Source of the DNA: MPNP01 sp965116235
GTDB taxonomy: Bacteria > Pseudomonadota > Alphaproteobacteria > Rhodobacterales > Rhodobacteraceae
Length of the DNA stretch: 64,000 bases
Reading direction: 5' to 3'
Assembly: GCA_965116235.1 (NCBI GenBank)
Contig: OZ220496.1
Location: forward strand, 310,001-374,000
Shown here: positions 36,136 through 45,341 of the stretch, in pieces
Position numbering within the stretch: position 1 is the stretch's first letter
Layout of the letters: every line of letters starts with the position of its first letter
Notes under the pieces: generated by a model
What the model was told of the DNA's origin: nothing
Database searches by the model: none
Seen by the model: only the letters and a program-made list of their open reading frames with translations
Program-made: the position numbers and the translations under genes

Positions 36136-36877
36136 CACCAAGGTCATACCTTTAACAAAGGGAGCTTCTCAGGAGAATGGGAACATCGGCATTCGGTGCT
36201 CGTCACTGAATTTCGTCAGCGGCAACCAGGTTATTCTTTCAAACCTCACGGCGACCTTTCCCCAATCGGGTATCAGCGTTGTCATGGGTCCCAATGGCGC
36301 TGGCAAGTCCGTTTTGCTTAGAACGATCATTGGTTTGCTGAAGCCCACATCAGGTTTTGTTCAGCTCAATCCGGATTTTGCTGCTCGAACTGCCATGGTG
36401 TTTCAGCGTCCGGTACTCATCAGAAGATCTGTCTATGGTAATCTGGCCCACGCCTTGGCCATTGCTCGATATCCAAGAAAGAATCGCAAGAAGAGAATTG
36501 CTGAACTGATCTCAATCGCTGGGCTCAAGGGACTGGAACGGAATCCTGCCCGACAACTCTCCGGAGGTGAGCAGCAAAGGCTTCAAATGGTCAGAGCCTT
36601 GTCAGCTGAGCCTAAACTCATTCTCCTCGATGAACCAACTGCAAGTCTGGATCCGCAATCAACCCGTGCCATCGAGGGAATAATTCGATCAACGGCCGAA
36701 GAGAATGTCAAGCTGATCCTTGTAACACACGACATCGGGCAGGCCAAGCGATTGGCAGATGATGTCACCTTTGTCCATCAGGGACGAGTTCTTGAACAAA
36801 GCAAGCCCTTGGATTATTTCAACTTTCCCAAAACCCGGGAAGTGAAGTGTTTCCTTGAGGGAGAACTGCTCGTTTGA
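36128..36877 (+). CDS. tupC: Tungstate ABC transporter ATP-binding protein
   Basis: A 249-residue ABC ATPase with Walker A GPNGAGKSVLL, signature LSGGEQQRLQMVRAL, Walker B LILLDEPTASLDP and the H-loop LVTHD. ATG 36128 lies within the end of tupB (eight-base overlap) and starts the protein close to the ABC core; the open frame upstream of it only reads tupB sequence. It powers uptake through TupB. Confidence 0.9.
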   Translation: MPDTKVIPLTKGASQENGNIGIRCSSLNFVSGNQVILSNLTATFPQSGISVVMGPNGAGKSVLLRTIIGLLKPTSGFVQLNPDFAARTAMVFQRPVLIRRSVYGNLAHALAIARYPRKNRKKRIAELISIAGLKGLERNPARQLSGGEQQRLQMVRALSAEPKLILLDEPTASLDPQSTRAIEGIIRSTAEENVKLILVTHDIGQAKRLADDVTFVHQGRVLEQSKPLDYFNFPKTREVKCFLEGELLV

Positions 36878-37719
36878 TCACTAGAAGAGTAGCCTGCATA
36901 GTTTGGATTGCTTTATCCCTTGGCCTCAGTCAATCCGTCCTTGCTGCTGGCGAGTTTATAATCCTGCAATCAACGACTTCGATCCAAAATTCAGGGCTGT
37001 ACGAGCACTTGTTACCCCACTTTGAGGATGAGAAAGGGGTTAAGGTAAAGGTTGTAGCCGTGGGAACAGGTCAAGCCCTCAACAACGCAGCAAATTGCAA
37101 CGGGGACATTGTCATCGTTCATTCACCAAGGGATGAAGAGGTGTTTGTTGCTGACGGTCTCGGTACCAGCCCATATGATCTGATGTACAACCAGTTTGTT
37201 GTCGTCGGGCCCTCTTCTGACCCGGCCAACATCCGGAATGCCGGTTCCGTAGATGATGCCTTTGACCGACTTCTGGATGGCAAAGCTCCTTTCGTTTCTC
37301 GCGGTGACGACAGTGGAACCCACAAGAAGGAACTTGAATACTGGGCTTCCATCAAGGTACAACCCAAAGGCGACTGGTATCTTGAAGTCGGTTCCGGAAT
37401 GGGAGCCACACTCAATATCACTGTTGGAATCAATGGCTATACGCTGACAGACCAAGGCACTTGGCTAAACTTTGGCAACAAGCGTAGCCATGAAATTTTG
37501 TTTGGAGGTGGGAAGGAACTCTTCAACCAATACGGTATCATTCTAGTCGCCTCAGACCACTGCCCTAACGTCAAGGACAATTTGGCCGCCGAGTTTCTGG
37601 AGTGGATGGTTTCGCCAAAAGGTCAACGACTCATCGCGGATTACAAAATTGATGGCAAGCAATTGTTCTTCCCGAATGCACAACAAAGATTTCTGAACTC
37701 GGCCAAGATTGTTGAATAG
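36874..37719 (+). CDS. tupA: Tungstate-binding periplasmic protein
   Basis: A 281-residue binding protein with a signal peptide (VACIVWIALSLGLSQSVLAA). The anion-binding family motif TTSIQNSGLYEHLLPHF is present, with SRGDDSGTHKKE and the YTLTDQGTW block later. The start is TTG 36874, overlapping the tupC stop, so it is translationally coupled. TupA is selective for tungstate over molybdate; selectivity here is inferred from family. Confidence 0.9.
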   Translation: MITRRVACIVWIALSLGLSQSVLAAGEFIILQSTTSIQNSGLYEHLLPHFEDEKGVKVKVVAVGTGQALNNAANCNGDIVIVHSPRDEEVFVADGLGTSPYDLMYNQFVVVGPSSDPANIRNAGSVDDAFDRLLDGKAPFVSRGDDSGTHKKELEYWASIKVQPKGDWYLEVGSGMGATLNITVGINGYTLTDQGTWLNFGNKRSHEILFGGGKELFNQYGIILVASDHCPNVKDNLAAEFLEWMVSPKGQRLIADYKIDGKQLFFPNAQQRFLNSAKIVE

Positions 37720-38152
37720 TGACTAGTACAATTGATTTCATGTTCGCAATCTGTCGCGTCCGATGTCTCCCGAAATTCGATAATGAATGAAGTTGCAAGC
37801 AACTCACAATTAGCCTCAACTATTGACGGATAAGGTGACAGCGGGTTAATCCGTATATGTATCACTGGTTCGTTTCAATCATTTGATACCGTATTCAAGG
37901 ATCTGGCAAGACCACTGGCGTCGTGCCCCTTACAGATGACCGAATCGGATTAGCATAGAGATTTACGGTTCGTAATATGCGAGTCCCGTATATCGAAGAT
38001 GCAGCGACACACGAAAACGGTCGGCACATGGCATTGTGCGATCAGAATTTTTTGCTTTATGTCTACCACCGGCGGTGACAACGGCGCCAGTCATATTCAC
38101 ACGCGCTACACTCCTGCGTACTGGTCATCCCGCATCCACAAGCCAAGACGTG
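37720..38152. other. Intergenic, no supported gene
   Basis: About 430 bases between convergent tupA and the lipoprotein gene. No T-rich terminator hairpin, RNA gene or convincing frame is seen. Confidence 0.45.
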
Positions 38153-38572
38153 TCAATGTGTATCATGCGACCAAGTTTTCATGCGCTGACGCATAAACAG
38201 GAACGTGTCATCAATCAGTTCTTCAACCTTCTGGACACATGCTCGAACCTGTTCGAAGCCATCTGTGCTGCCGACATCCATATCTCGTTCGATTTGCTTC
38301 TCTACTTCGGCCAGACTTGCACCCATGCAGTTTTCGAACACCTCTTCCTCCATTCCAGCAAGTACCGTCTCGCTCTTGCGTTCAATTCGGTCCATGGCAG
38401 CGTCGACGTCATCAACGATGGCCTGCTGCTCGGGGGTCAGGGGTGGGCTGCAGCTCAACAGCAGAAAAGAGATGGCAAGCAAAACCTGTCGACACCGACA
38501 ATGCAGGACCTGCGAAACGACGTCAGTGCCAAACGGGCTTGCCCTTGGAACTCGATTGTTACTGCGTTTCAT
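38153..38572 (-). CDS. Small predicted lipoprotein
   Basis: A 139-residue protein with a hydrophobic stretch ending in a lipobox-like LLLSCSPP near residue 40, so the mature form would start at that Cys and sit in the outer or inner membrane. The mature part is acidic and helical, with two further Cys. The N-terminal region before the hydrophobic stretch is long for a lipoprotein signal, so a later start is possible. No family recognised. Confidence 0.55.
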   Translation of the reverse strand: MKRSNNRVPRASPFGTDVVSQVLHCRCRQVLLAISFLLLSCSPPLTPEQQAIVDDVDAAMDRIERKSETVLAGMEEEVFENCMGASLAEVEKQIERDMDVGSTDGFEQVRACVQKVEELIDDTFLFMRQRMKTWSHDTH

Positions 38573-38772
38573 CTAGCCATCTACCCTGCTCGCTCAATCG
38601 GTGAAGACCGTCCGCTCCTTGAGCCAGACGATGCCCACTGACATTGCTAACTGTATTGAGATAACCCACTACAGAAATCATATCCTTGATGCAGGGAATT
38701 ATTGAAAAAGGGGGCATCGACCAAAGCCGACATCCCGCGCACTTTGAAAAGCAGGATGAACGCTATGGACTG

Positions 38773-39558
38773 TCATTGACAGGCATCGAGTGCCCTTTTT
38801 GTCAAAACCTTGACAAGGTTGGCTCGATACTTCGGTGTTCCATGAACATCAGCAATCAAATTCTCAGTTGACGCGTCCAGCCCGTCAATGGCCGAAGAGT
38901 TGAAACTGCCGTTGAGAGCAGCCTCCGCTTCCGACCAGCGGAACACTCCGCCTTCTGACGCACCGGTGACAGCAACTCGTACATCACCCCCGTAATTTGC
39001 CACGAACACACCCACCAAGGCAAACCTTGACGCCGGCTGATCAAACTTTTGGTAGGCTGCACGGGTCGGCACCGGAAAATTGACCTGCTTTATCAGCTCA
39101 TCCTCATCAAGACAGGTTTCAAACATTCCGGTGAAATAGTCCGACGCCGAGATTGATCGCTTGTTTGTCTCAATGGTTGCGTCAGTTGCCAGAACCACTG
39201 CCGGATAGCAGGCGGAAGGATCATTGTTGGCCAGGCTGCCGCCGATTGTTCCCCGATTGCGCACAGCCGGATCGCCAATATTGGCAGCTAGCTCGGCCAG
39301 GGCCGGAAAGGTCTTCACGGAATTCGCAACTTCAGCATGAGTGGTTCCAGCCCTGACTGAAACGACTCCATCACTTTCAGTGACACCCTTCAAGTCGGCA
39401 ATGCCACCAATCGAAACCAGGGTTTCCGGGCTGGCCAGGCGATTCTTCAAGGTTGGAATCAAGGTCTGACCGCCAGCAAGAACCTGGGCGCCTTCGGCCG
39501 CAAGGGCCGAAACGGCTTCATCGACATTCGTGGGTCTGAGAAGTTCAAAACCGTACAT
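38773..39558 (-). CDS. coxM: FAD-binding medium subunit of a molybdenum hydroxylase (CoxM-like)
   Basis: A 261-residue FAD subunit of the xanthine oxidase family. Flavin-binding motifs are AGGQTLIPTLKNRLA near residue 32 and NRGTIGGSLANNDPSACYPA near residue 100. It passes electrons from the iron-sulphur subunit to the acceptor. Length and motifs fit CoxM/CutM. It is the last gene of the small-large-medium order on the minus strand. Confidence 0.9.
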   Translation of the reverse strand: MYGFELLRPTNVDEAVSALAAEGAQVLAGGQTLIPTLKNRLASPETLVSIGGIADLKGVTESDGVVSVRAGTTHAEVANSVKTFPALAELAANIGDPAVRNRGTIGGSLANNDPSACYPAVVLATDATIETNKRSISASDYFTGMFETCLDEDELIKQVNFPVPTRAAYQKFDQPASRFALVGVFVANYGGDVRVAVTGASEGGVFRWSEAEAALNGSFNSSAIDGLDASTENLIADVHGTPKYRANLVKVLTKRALDACQ

Positions 39559-39613
39559 AATGTTTCTCCCTAAATGTATTCAATTGCGACAAATATCTCT
39601 GCCATCAAGGCAA

Positions 39614-41986
39614 TTATCCGTTTATGGCTTCCCAAACACGCAGCGGGGTCAACGGCATGTCAATGTGCGATACATCATGTCCCCCTCTATTCAGAGCATC
39701 AACAACGGCATTTACAACCGTAGGCGTCGAACCGATCGCCCCGGCTTCACCACACCCTTTTACCCCGAGCGGATTGTGCGTGCACGGAGTCTGGCAGGAA
39801 TGATCAACCACAAAACTGGGCAGGTCATCGGCTCTGGGCATGGCATAATCCATGTAGGTTCCTGACAGCAGTTGGCCGTTTTCGTCGTACACGGCGTTCT
39901 CACATGTCGCTTGCCCGATCCCTTGGGCCAGTCCGCCGTGCACCTGGCCTTCAACGATCATCGGGTTGATGACCGTGCCAAAATCATCCACGGCAATGAA
40001 GGAGCAGATATCAACCTTGCCGGTTTCAGGGTCGACCTCGACCTCACAGCCATAGGCGCCAGAAGGAAAGGTGAAGTTGGCCGGATCATAGAAGGCTGTT
40101 TCCTCCAGACCCGGTTCCAGATCAGCCAACGGGTAATTGTGCGGCACGTAGGCGGCCAGACACACATCACCCCAAGCAACTTCCTTGTCGGTACCGGCCA
40201 CGGAGAACGTTCCGTTCTTCAACTCGATGTCATCGGTCGAGGCTTCCATAAGGTGGGCCGCAACTTTCTTGGCTTTTGCAATTATCTTTTCGGTTGCCCG
40301 GACCATGGCGGGCCCACCGACGGCCATGGAACGCGATCCGTAGGTTCCCATGCCCATGGGCGTGCTGGCCGTATCACCATGCTGGATATGCACCTGATCC
40401 TCAGAAATCCCGATCATGTCGGCGACGACCTGCGGGAAGGATGTCTCGTGCCCCTGGCCATGCGAGTGACAACCGGTCATGACCGTGATGGAGCCCGTTG
40501 CATTGACGCGAACGGTCGCACTCTCGTACAGGCCGGCTCGCGCACCCAGCATGCCGACCAGATTGGACGGGGCAATTCCGCAGGCTTCAACATAGGTATT
40601 CACGCCCATGCCACGAAGTCGACCATTGGCCTTGGATTCGGCAACCCGGTCGGCAAACCCGTTCATGTCCGAGTATTCGATGAGCTTGTCCATGAGGGCC
40701 CCGTAGTTGCCGGCATCATATTCCAAGGCGACCGGAGTCGCATAGGGGTACTCATCGGGCTGGATGAAGTTGCGACGTCTGAGTTCAATCGGATTGATGC
40801 CCATTTCTCGAGCGGCCGTATCGATTGCCCGTTCAAGCTGGAAAGTGGCCTCTGGGCGGCCGGCCCCGCGATAGGCATCCACCGGGACGGTGTTTGTGAA
40901 TACCGCCTTGACATTCACATAAACCAGCGGCGTCTTGTAGTTTCCGGCCATCAAGGTGCCGTGCAACCAAGTCGGGATGCTTGGGGCAAAGGTGGACAGA
41001 TACGCACCCATATTGGCCAGAGTATCGGTACGAATCGCCAGAAACTTGCCGTTTTCATCCAGAGCAAGCTCAATCTTGGTGACGTGGTCCCGAGCGTGAG
41101 CATCTGTGATAAAGGCCTCTGTCCGGCTAGCGGTCCATTTGACGGGTACCTTCAACTTGCGAGCGGCAAAGGTACAAAATGCCTCCTCGGCGTAATGGTA
41201 GATTTTCGAACCAAACCCACCACCAACATCCGGGGCAATGACACGAAGCTTGTGCTCAGGGATTTGCAGCACAAACGCTCCCATCAGCAGACGAATGACA
41301 TGGGGGTTTTGTGATGTCGTATAAAGGGTGGATTCGTCATTCGATCGGTTATAGTCGCCAATTGCAACCCGTGGTTCCATTGCATTGGGGATCAACCTGT
41401 TGTTGACCAGTTCGACGGTTGTTACATGGTGAGCTTCGGCAATGGCCTTGTCGACGGCCTCCTTGTTCTCCTCAACAAAACCCCAGTCGTAACATAGATT
41501 GGTCTCGATTTCATCATGGACGAGCGGACCACCATCAAGGGCTGCTCTCATATCCACGACCGCCGGAAGCTCTTCAATATCAAGCTCTATGGCTTCAGCC
41601 GCATCTCTTGCCTGTTCCAAGGTATCAGCAACAATACCAGCGATTGGATCTCCCACATGGCGTACCTTCCCTTGAGCCAGCACCGGATGAACGGGCTCGC
41701 GCATCGGTTCACCGAAACGGTCTGTCACTTGCCAGCCACACGGCAGTCCGCCTACCCCGGCAAAATCTTCAGCCGTCAGAATGCTTAGAACACCGGGCAT
41801 ATCCTTGGCCTTGCCGGTGTCGATGGAGTTTATCTTGCCATTGGCAATGTCGGATCTGAGGAAATAGACGTATTTCTGGCCATAAACGTTAATGTCATCC
41901 GTGTACTGGCCGTTGCCACTCAGAAACCGGACATCTTCCCGCCGAAGGGGGCTGGCTCCGATACCACTTTTTACCTGTTCTAACAT
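39614..41986 (-). CDS. coxL: Molybdopterin large subunit, form II CO-dehydrogenase-like
   Basis: A 790-residue catalytic subunit that binds the molybdopterin cytosine dinucleotide cofactor. The active-site loop is AYRGAGR at residues 371-377. True (form I) CO dehydrogenases have AYXCSFR with the copper-binding Cys, so this is form II, whose physiological substrate is uncertain. Other landmarks are GGGFGSK near 255 and the catalytic Glu in KGCGEAGAIGS near 755. It is flanked by the small and medium subunit genes, with accessory genes beyond. CO oxidation should not be assumed. Confidence 0.92.
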   Translation of the reverse strand: MLEQVKSGIGASPLRREDVRFLSGNGQYTDDINVYGQKYVYFLRSDIANGKINSIDTGKAKDMPGVLSILTAEDFAGVGGLPCGWQVTDRFGEPMREPVHPVLAQGKVRHVGDPIAGIVADTLEQARDAAEAIELDIEELPAVVDMRAALDGGPLVHDEIETNLCYDWGFVEENKEAVDKAIAEAHHVTTVELVNNRLIPNAMEPRVAIGDYNRSNDESTLYTTSQNPHVIRLLMGAFVLQIPEHKLRVIAPDVGGGFGSKIYHYAEEAFCTFAARKLKVPVKWTASRTEAFITDAHARDHVTKIELALDENGKFLAIRTDTLANMGAYLSTFAPSIPTWLHGTLMAGNYKTPLVYVNVKAVFTNTVPVDAYRGAGRPEATFQLERAIDTAAREMGINPIELRRRNFIQPDEYPYATPVALEYDAGNYGALMDKLIEYSDMNGFADRVAESKANGRLRGMGVNTYVEACGIAPSNLVGMLGARAGLYESATVRVNATGSITVMTGCHSHGQGHETSFPQVVADMIGISEDQVHIQHGDTASTPMGMGTYGSRSMAVGGPAMVRATEKIIAKAKKVAAHLMEASTDDIELKNGTFSVAGTDKEVAWGDVCLAAYVPHNYPLADLEPGLEETAFYDPANFTFPSGAYGCEVEVDPETGKVDICSFIAVDDFGTVINPMIVEGQVHGGLAQGIGQATCENAVYDENGQLLSGTYMDYAMPRADDLPSFVVDHSCQTPCTHNPLGVKGCGEAGAIGSTPTVVNAVVDALNRGGHDVSHIDMPLTPLRVWEAING

Positions 41987-42041
41987 GACTTCCTCCTAAA
42001 ATCTTGACCGCACCGGAATCCACTCGGAACGCGAGGTTCAA

Positions 42042-42506
42042 TCAGCCCGCTGCAGCGGCCGCCTGAATCGACTTGACGATATTATGATAGCCCGTGCAGC
42101 GGCAAATATTCCCCTCAAGATACTTTCGAATTTCGCCCTCGGTCGGGTTCGGGTTTTCCTTCAACAAGGCAGCAGCTGACATGACCATGCCCGGTGTGCA
42201 AAATCCGCACTGCAACCCGTGGTTGTCCTGGAAGGCTTGCTGAACGACACCCAGGGATCCATCGGCATTAGCCATGCCCTCTATGGTCACAACCTCGGCC
42301 CCCTCTGCTTCAAGAGCAAACATCGTACAGGCTTTCACTGCCGCACCGTCCACGTGAACCACGCAGGCTCCACACTGGCTTGTGTCACACCCGATATGGG
42401 TTCCCGTCAGGTGCAGATCGTTGCGAATGAAGTCCGACAGCAGCGTTCGTCCCTCAACCTCACCTGACACCGACTTCCCATTCACCGTCATGGATACTGT
42501 AGCCAT
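42042..42506 (-). CDS. coxS: [2Fe-2S] small subunit of a molybdenum hydroxylase (CoxS-like)
   Basis: A 154-residue iron-sulphur subunit with two clusters. The plant-type ferredoxin ligands are in GCDTSQCGACVVHVDG with a fourth Cys in KACTMFA. The second cluster ligands are in GLQCGFCTPGMVMS and NICRCTGYHNI. It transfers electrons from the molybdenum centre to FAD. First of the three structural genes in transcription order. Confidence 0.93.
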   Translation of the reverse strand: MATVSMTVNGKSVSGEVEGRTLLSDFIRNDLHLTGTHIGCDTSQCGACVVHVDGAAVKACTMFALEAEGAEVVTIEGMANADGSLGVVQQAFQDNHGLQCGFCTPGMVMSAAALLKENPNPTEGEIRKYLEGNICRCTGYHNIVKSIQAAAAAG

Positions 42507-42723
42507 TACCGTCCTCCAATTAATTCCAATTCGACTGAAATCTCTATTCCAAAATTAAAACAAATCCACCAATCTTTCAAAAAAATCGGTTGCCGCAACA
42601 CCCCTGTCCTGCTCCAACCTTGCACCTATGGAACAGCATTCCATGCTGCAACCTCAAAAACTGGTCGATCACTTTATCTTTTTTGCATGGCCTCATGTCA
42701 ACACGCGTGGTCCGGATTGTCGT

Positions 42724-44214
42724 TCAGCAAGCTATTTCGTAGACAAACCCCCGGCCTTCTTCCAGCAGGTCGGAAGGCTTTTGCCCGCCAGCCAGATTGC
42801 TCAAATTTTCAAAAAACCTTCGACCAAACAGAATGGGAGGGCCGGGTGAAACTTCCAGGCCATTCAGTTTGCCGATCTCTCTTCCGTCCTCCGGACTGAA
42901 GCCACTGATCAGGCGATTGATATCCTGCGCGGTTACGGTGTCCTGACTGGCTCGGACAAAGATCACGGCCTCAGCATCTTTTGGCAATGAAGCCATGCTC
43001 GCACCGACGACGCTGCTTTTGCCTAAACGGGTTGCTTCTTCAACAATGTTGATCTTTTCATCTCGTCTAGGATGGTCGACAAGGCTGTCAACCTTGTTTC
43101 CAACCAGGCTGATGCCTTCAATCTGGGCCTTTCCTAGCTGTGTCAGCTGTTCTTCCAGATCGACATTTTTGTCATCCGTCAACACCACCACATGGACTTT
43201 GGGCTTGGACGGTACAGTCTTGATACTGTCGCGAGGCTGCCGGCGCGTGGGTATTTCCTTGAGCAGGCCCCCAGCCCCCATGGCAGCAAATTCCTTACGC
43301 CCCAGCTTGACTCCACAGGCAATTCTTTCCAGCACCCAGTCGGCGCCATTCAGGGCGATCGAACGCGAGCAGCCTGGCAACCCAATCACTTCCTGGTCAC
43401 CCAAACGACCATAAAACAGCAAATTGCCCGGATCCACAGGAATGCCAACCTGAACGAGATTCCCTCCCGCCTCACGCAAGGCCTCGGGTCCCAAATCGTT
43501 TTCATCCGAAGTGGCCGTGGCTGTCAATACAAGGACAAGGGGCGCTTCGGATTCCCGCAAAGATTCTTGCAGTTCGACCTTGTCATGCCTGACCGTTGTT
43601 GTTGAATTCAATTCTATTCCCAGTGCCTGCAGCCGGGAGTGTATGGCATCCCTTCCCTTGCTGACCAAGCTTGCTTTCGTTCCGGAATGAGTGGTCAGTA
43701 TGAGATCAGCCGCCTTGAGTTTGACCAACCGGAATCGGATGGTATCCTCCAAGGTTGTCAATGCTTCCTCGACCTTTGTCCGGGATACTCCATAGGGGAT
43801 GATCTTTATGGTCGCAATCATCTGATTTTTGGTCACTCGAGCCTGATGGGGCAAGGTTGCCAGGGTAATTGCTTGATCGACCAGATTGAACTGGAAGACC
43901 TTTTCGGCATCGATCTCGACCATGCCCGGGGAGGAGGCAAATATGTTCACCCGACCGGTGAACGGAGCCGAAGCGAAGAATGACGATTCCAGCTCGACAA
44001 TTCGGTCGCTGACCAGTTCGGCCGCTTCGTCCTCACCCACATCTCCCGGTTCCAGTTTGGCCACCGTCAACTCTGATATGCCGCTTGACCGGAGCAGGGT
44101 CAAATCACGCTCCGACAGCTTGGATCCCTTCCTGAATTTCTGCGACTGGACGACCAGCGAGTGAGCAAGGATTGCTCCTTCGCACTTTGCAAGCGGATAG
44201 AGACCAAATTTCAT
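42724..44214 (-). CDS. Molybdopterin-binding protein with a degenerate MobA/MocA-like C-terminal domain
   Basis: A 496-residue protein. Residues 1-330 form a MoeA-like molybdopterin-binding region (IIPYGVSRTKVEEAL, then GIPVDPGNLLFYG and VIGLPGCSRSIALNG). The C-terminal 170 residues align with the MocA/MobA nucleotidyltransferase fold (LPKDAEAVIFVRASQDTVTA, PPILFGRRFFENL). The nucleotide-binding signature expected at its start (LAAGxSxRMG) reads VVLTDDKNVDLEEQL instead, so cytidylyl transfer is doubtful. It lies between the xdhC-like gene and the structural genes and should help build or insert the cofactor. Confidence 0.8.
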   Translation of the reverse strand: MKFGLYPLAKCEGAILAHSLVVQSQKFRKGSKLSERDLTLLRSSGISELTVAKLEPGDVGEDEAAELVSDRIVELESSFFASAPFTGRVNIFASSPGMVEIDAEKVFQFNLVDQAITLATLPHQARVTKNQMIATIKIIPYGVSRTKVEEALTTLEDTIRFRLVKLKAADLILTTHSGTKASLVSKGRDAIHSRLQALGIELNSTTTVRHDKVELQESLRESEAPLVLVLTATATSDENDLGPEALREAGGNLVQVGIPVDPGNLLFYGRLGDQEVIGLPGCSRSIALNGADWVLERIACGVKLGRKEFAAMGAGGLLKEIPTRRQPRDSIKTVPSKPKVHVVVLTDDKNVDLEEQLTQLGKAQIEGISLVGNKVDSLVDHPRRDEKINIVEEATRLGKSSVVGASMASLPKDAEAVIFVRASQDTVTAQDINRLISGFSPEDGREIGKLNGLEVSPGPPILFGRRFFENLSNLAGGQKPSDLLEEGRGFVYEIAC

Positions 44215-45341
44215 TGGGGTCGAGCTCCTTGCCGCAGAACCTGAGTCATTTCGGCCATGATCGCGATTGCAATTTCGGCCGGAGTTCTCGAACCTATGTT
44301 CAGGCCGATTGGGGCATGCAGCCGCGCCAGCTGGTCATCATCCACGCCTTGATTCTGCAGTCGCTCCAATCGCTTGCCATGGGTTCTGGGAGAGCCGAGG
44401 CAACCGATATAGAACGCAGGTGTCTTGAGAGCCTGAGCAATGGCCGGGTCGTCAATCTTTGGATCATGGGTCAGGGTTACAATGGCTGTCCTCAGGTCCG
44501 GCTTTTCATGTTCCATGGCTTCATCTGGCCATTCATGGCTGATGCGTTCTCCCGGAAACCGATCATCGGAAGCAAATGACTCTCGGGGGTCAATGAGAAA
44601 CGTCTGATAGCCCGCCTGCCTGGCCATCTGTATCAGGGGCTGGGCGATATGCACACCGCCAACGATGATCAGTTTCAGCGGAGGATTGAACACGTTGTAG
44701 AATACGTTCTCCTCGACGCCACTCTTGTCGAGATCTATTCTTTCCTTGAGTTGTGAGGTCAGCAGTGGGGAAGTCAGGGGAAGCAATCTTTGTGTCCAGG
44801 ATTCGAGGTTCAGCTCAACCACAACTGGCATGCCCCGCTCACGATAGGCAACCAATTCGCCCAGACGCTCCTTGTTGGTCCCGAGCGCACCACTGACAGG
44901 CTCAACAACAACCTTGATTTTTCCTCCACATGCCAATCCAACGGCAAAGGCATCCTCGTCGGCCACTCCAAACTCAAGAATGATCGGTTCTTGCGATTGC
45001 AGAGATTCCAAGGCTTCGGCGACAACTGCCCCTTCGACGCATCCGCCCGATACCGAACCCGCTATTTCCCCGTTGGCACTGATTGCCAACTGGCTGCCGA
45101 CAGGCCGTGGAGCGGACCCCCATGTTTCAATGACCGTTGCAATGGCGGCACCCCCATCGTTATGCCAACAAAGGGCAATTTCAGGTATCTGTTCGTGTTC
45201 CGGGCGTTCCACTTTCTTCTTGTCCCTCCGGTCGGACAGTATGGATACGAAGGTTTCGATTTCAGTGTTACATCGCTTGCAACAATCGTGCTTTATTGCC
45301 GTCGTCATTCGGGATGCCAATGGCTCGAGCAAGGTCTGCAA
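44211..45341 (-). CDS. XdhC/CoxI-family molybdenum cofactor insertion protein
   Basis: A chaperone of the XdhC family that protects and sulphurates the cofactor and delivers it to the large subunit. Signatures are IETWGSAPRPVGSQLAI, SVSGGCVEGAVV, then the Rossmann block LIIVGGVHIAQPLIQMARQA and FYIGCLGSPRTHGKR. The conserved domain begins only near residue 55. The N-terminal part overlaps the coxE end by 74 bases and includes CCKRC, so translation may start later (for instance at a GTG near residue 43). Overlaps the next gene by four bases. Confidence 0.85.
   Translation of the reverse strand: MQTLLEPLASRMTTAIKHDCCKRCNTEIETFVSILSDRRDKKKVERPEHEQIPEIALCWHNDGGAAIATVIETWGSAPRPVGSQLAISANGEIAGSVSGGCVEGAVVAEALESLQSQEPIILEFGVADEDAFAVGLACGGKIKVVVEPVSGALGTNKERLGELVAYRERGMPVVVELNLESWTQRLLPLTSPLLTSQLKERIDLDKSGVEENVFYNVFNPPLKLIIVGGVHIAQPLIQMARQAGYQTFLIDPRESFASDDRFPGERISHEWPDEAMEHEKPDLRTAIVTLTHDPKIDDPAIAQALKTPAFYIGCLGSPRTHGKRLERLQNQGVDDDQLARLHAPIGLNIGSRTPAEIAIAIMAEMTQVLRQGARPQ

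Noticed and set aside
39872..41314. 480-codon open frame on the plus strand
   Set aside because: It lies wholly opposite the coxL-like gene, which has clear catalytic motifs. The translation has no domain.
39614..41986. Authentic aerobic CO dehydrogenase (form I)
   Set aside because: The active-site loop is AYRGAGR, not AYXCSFR with the copper-binding Cys.
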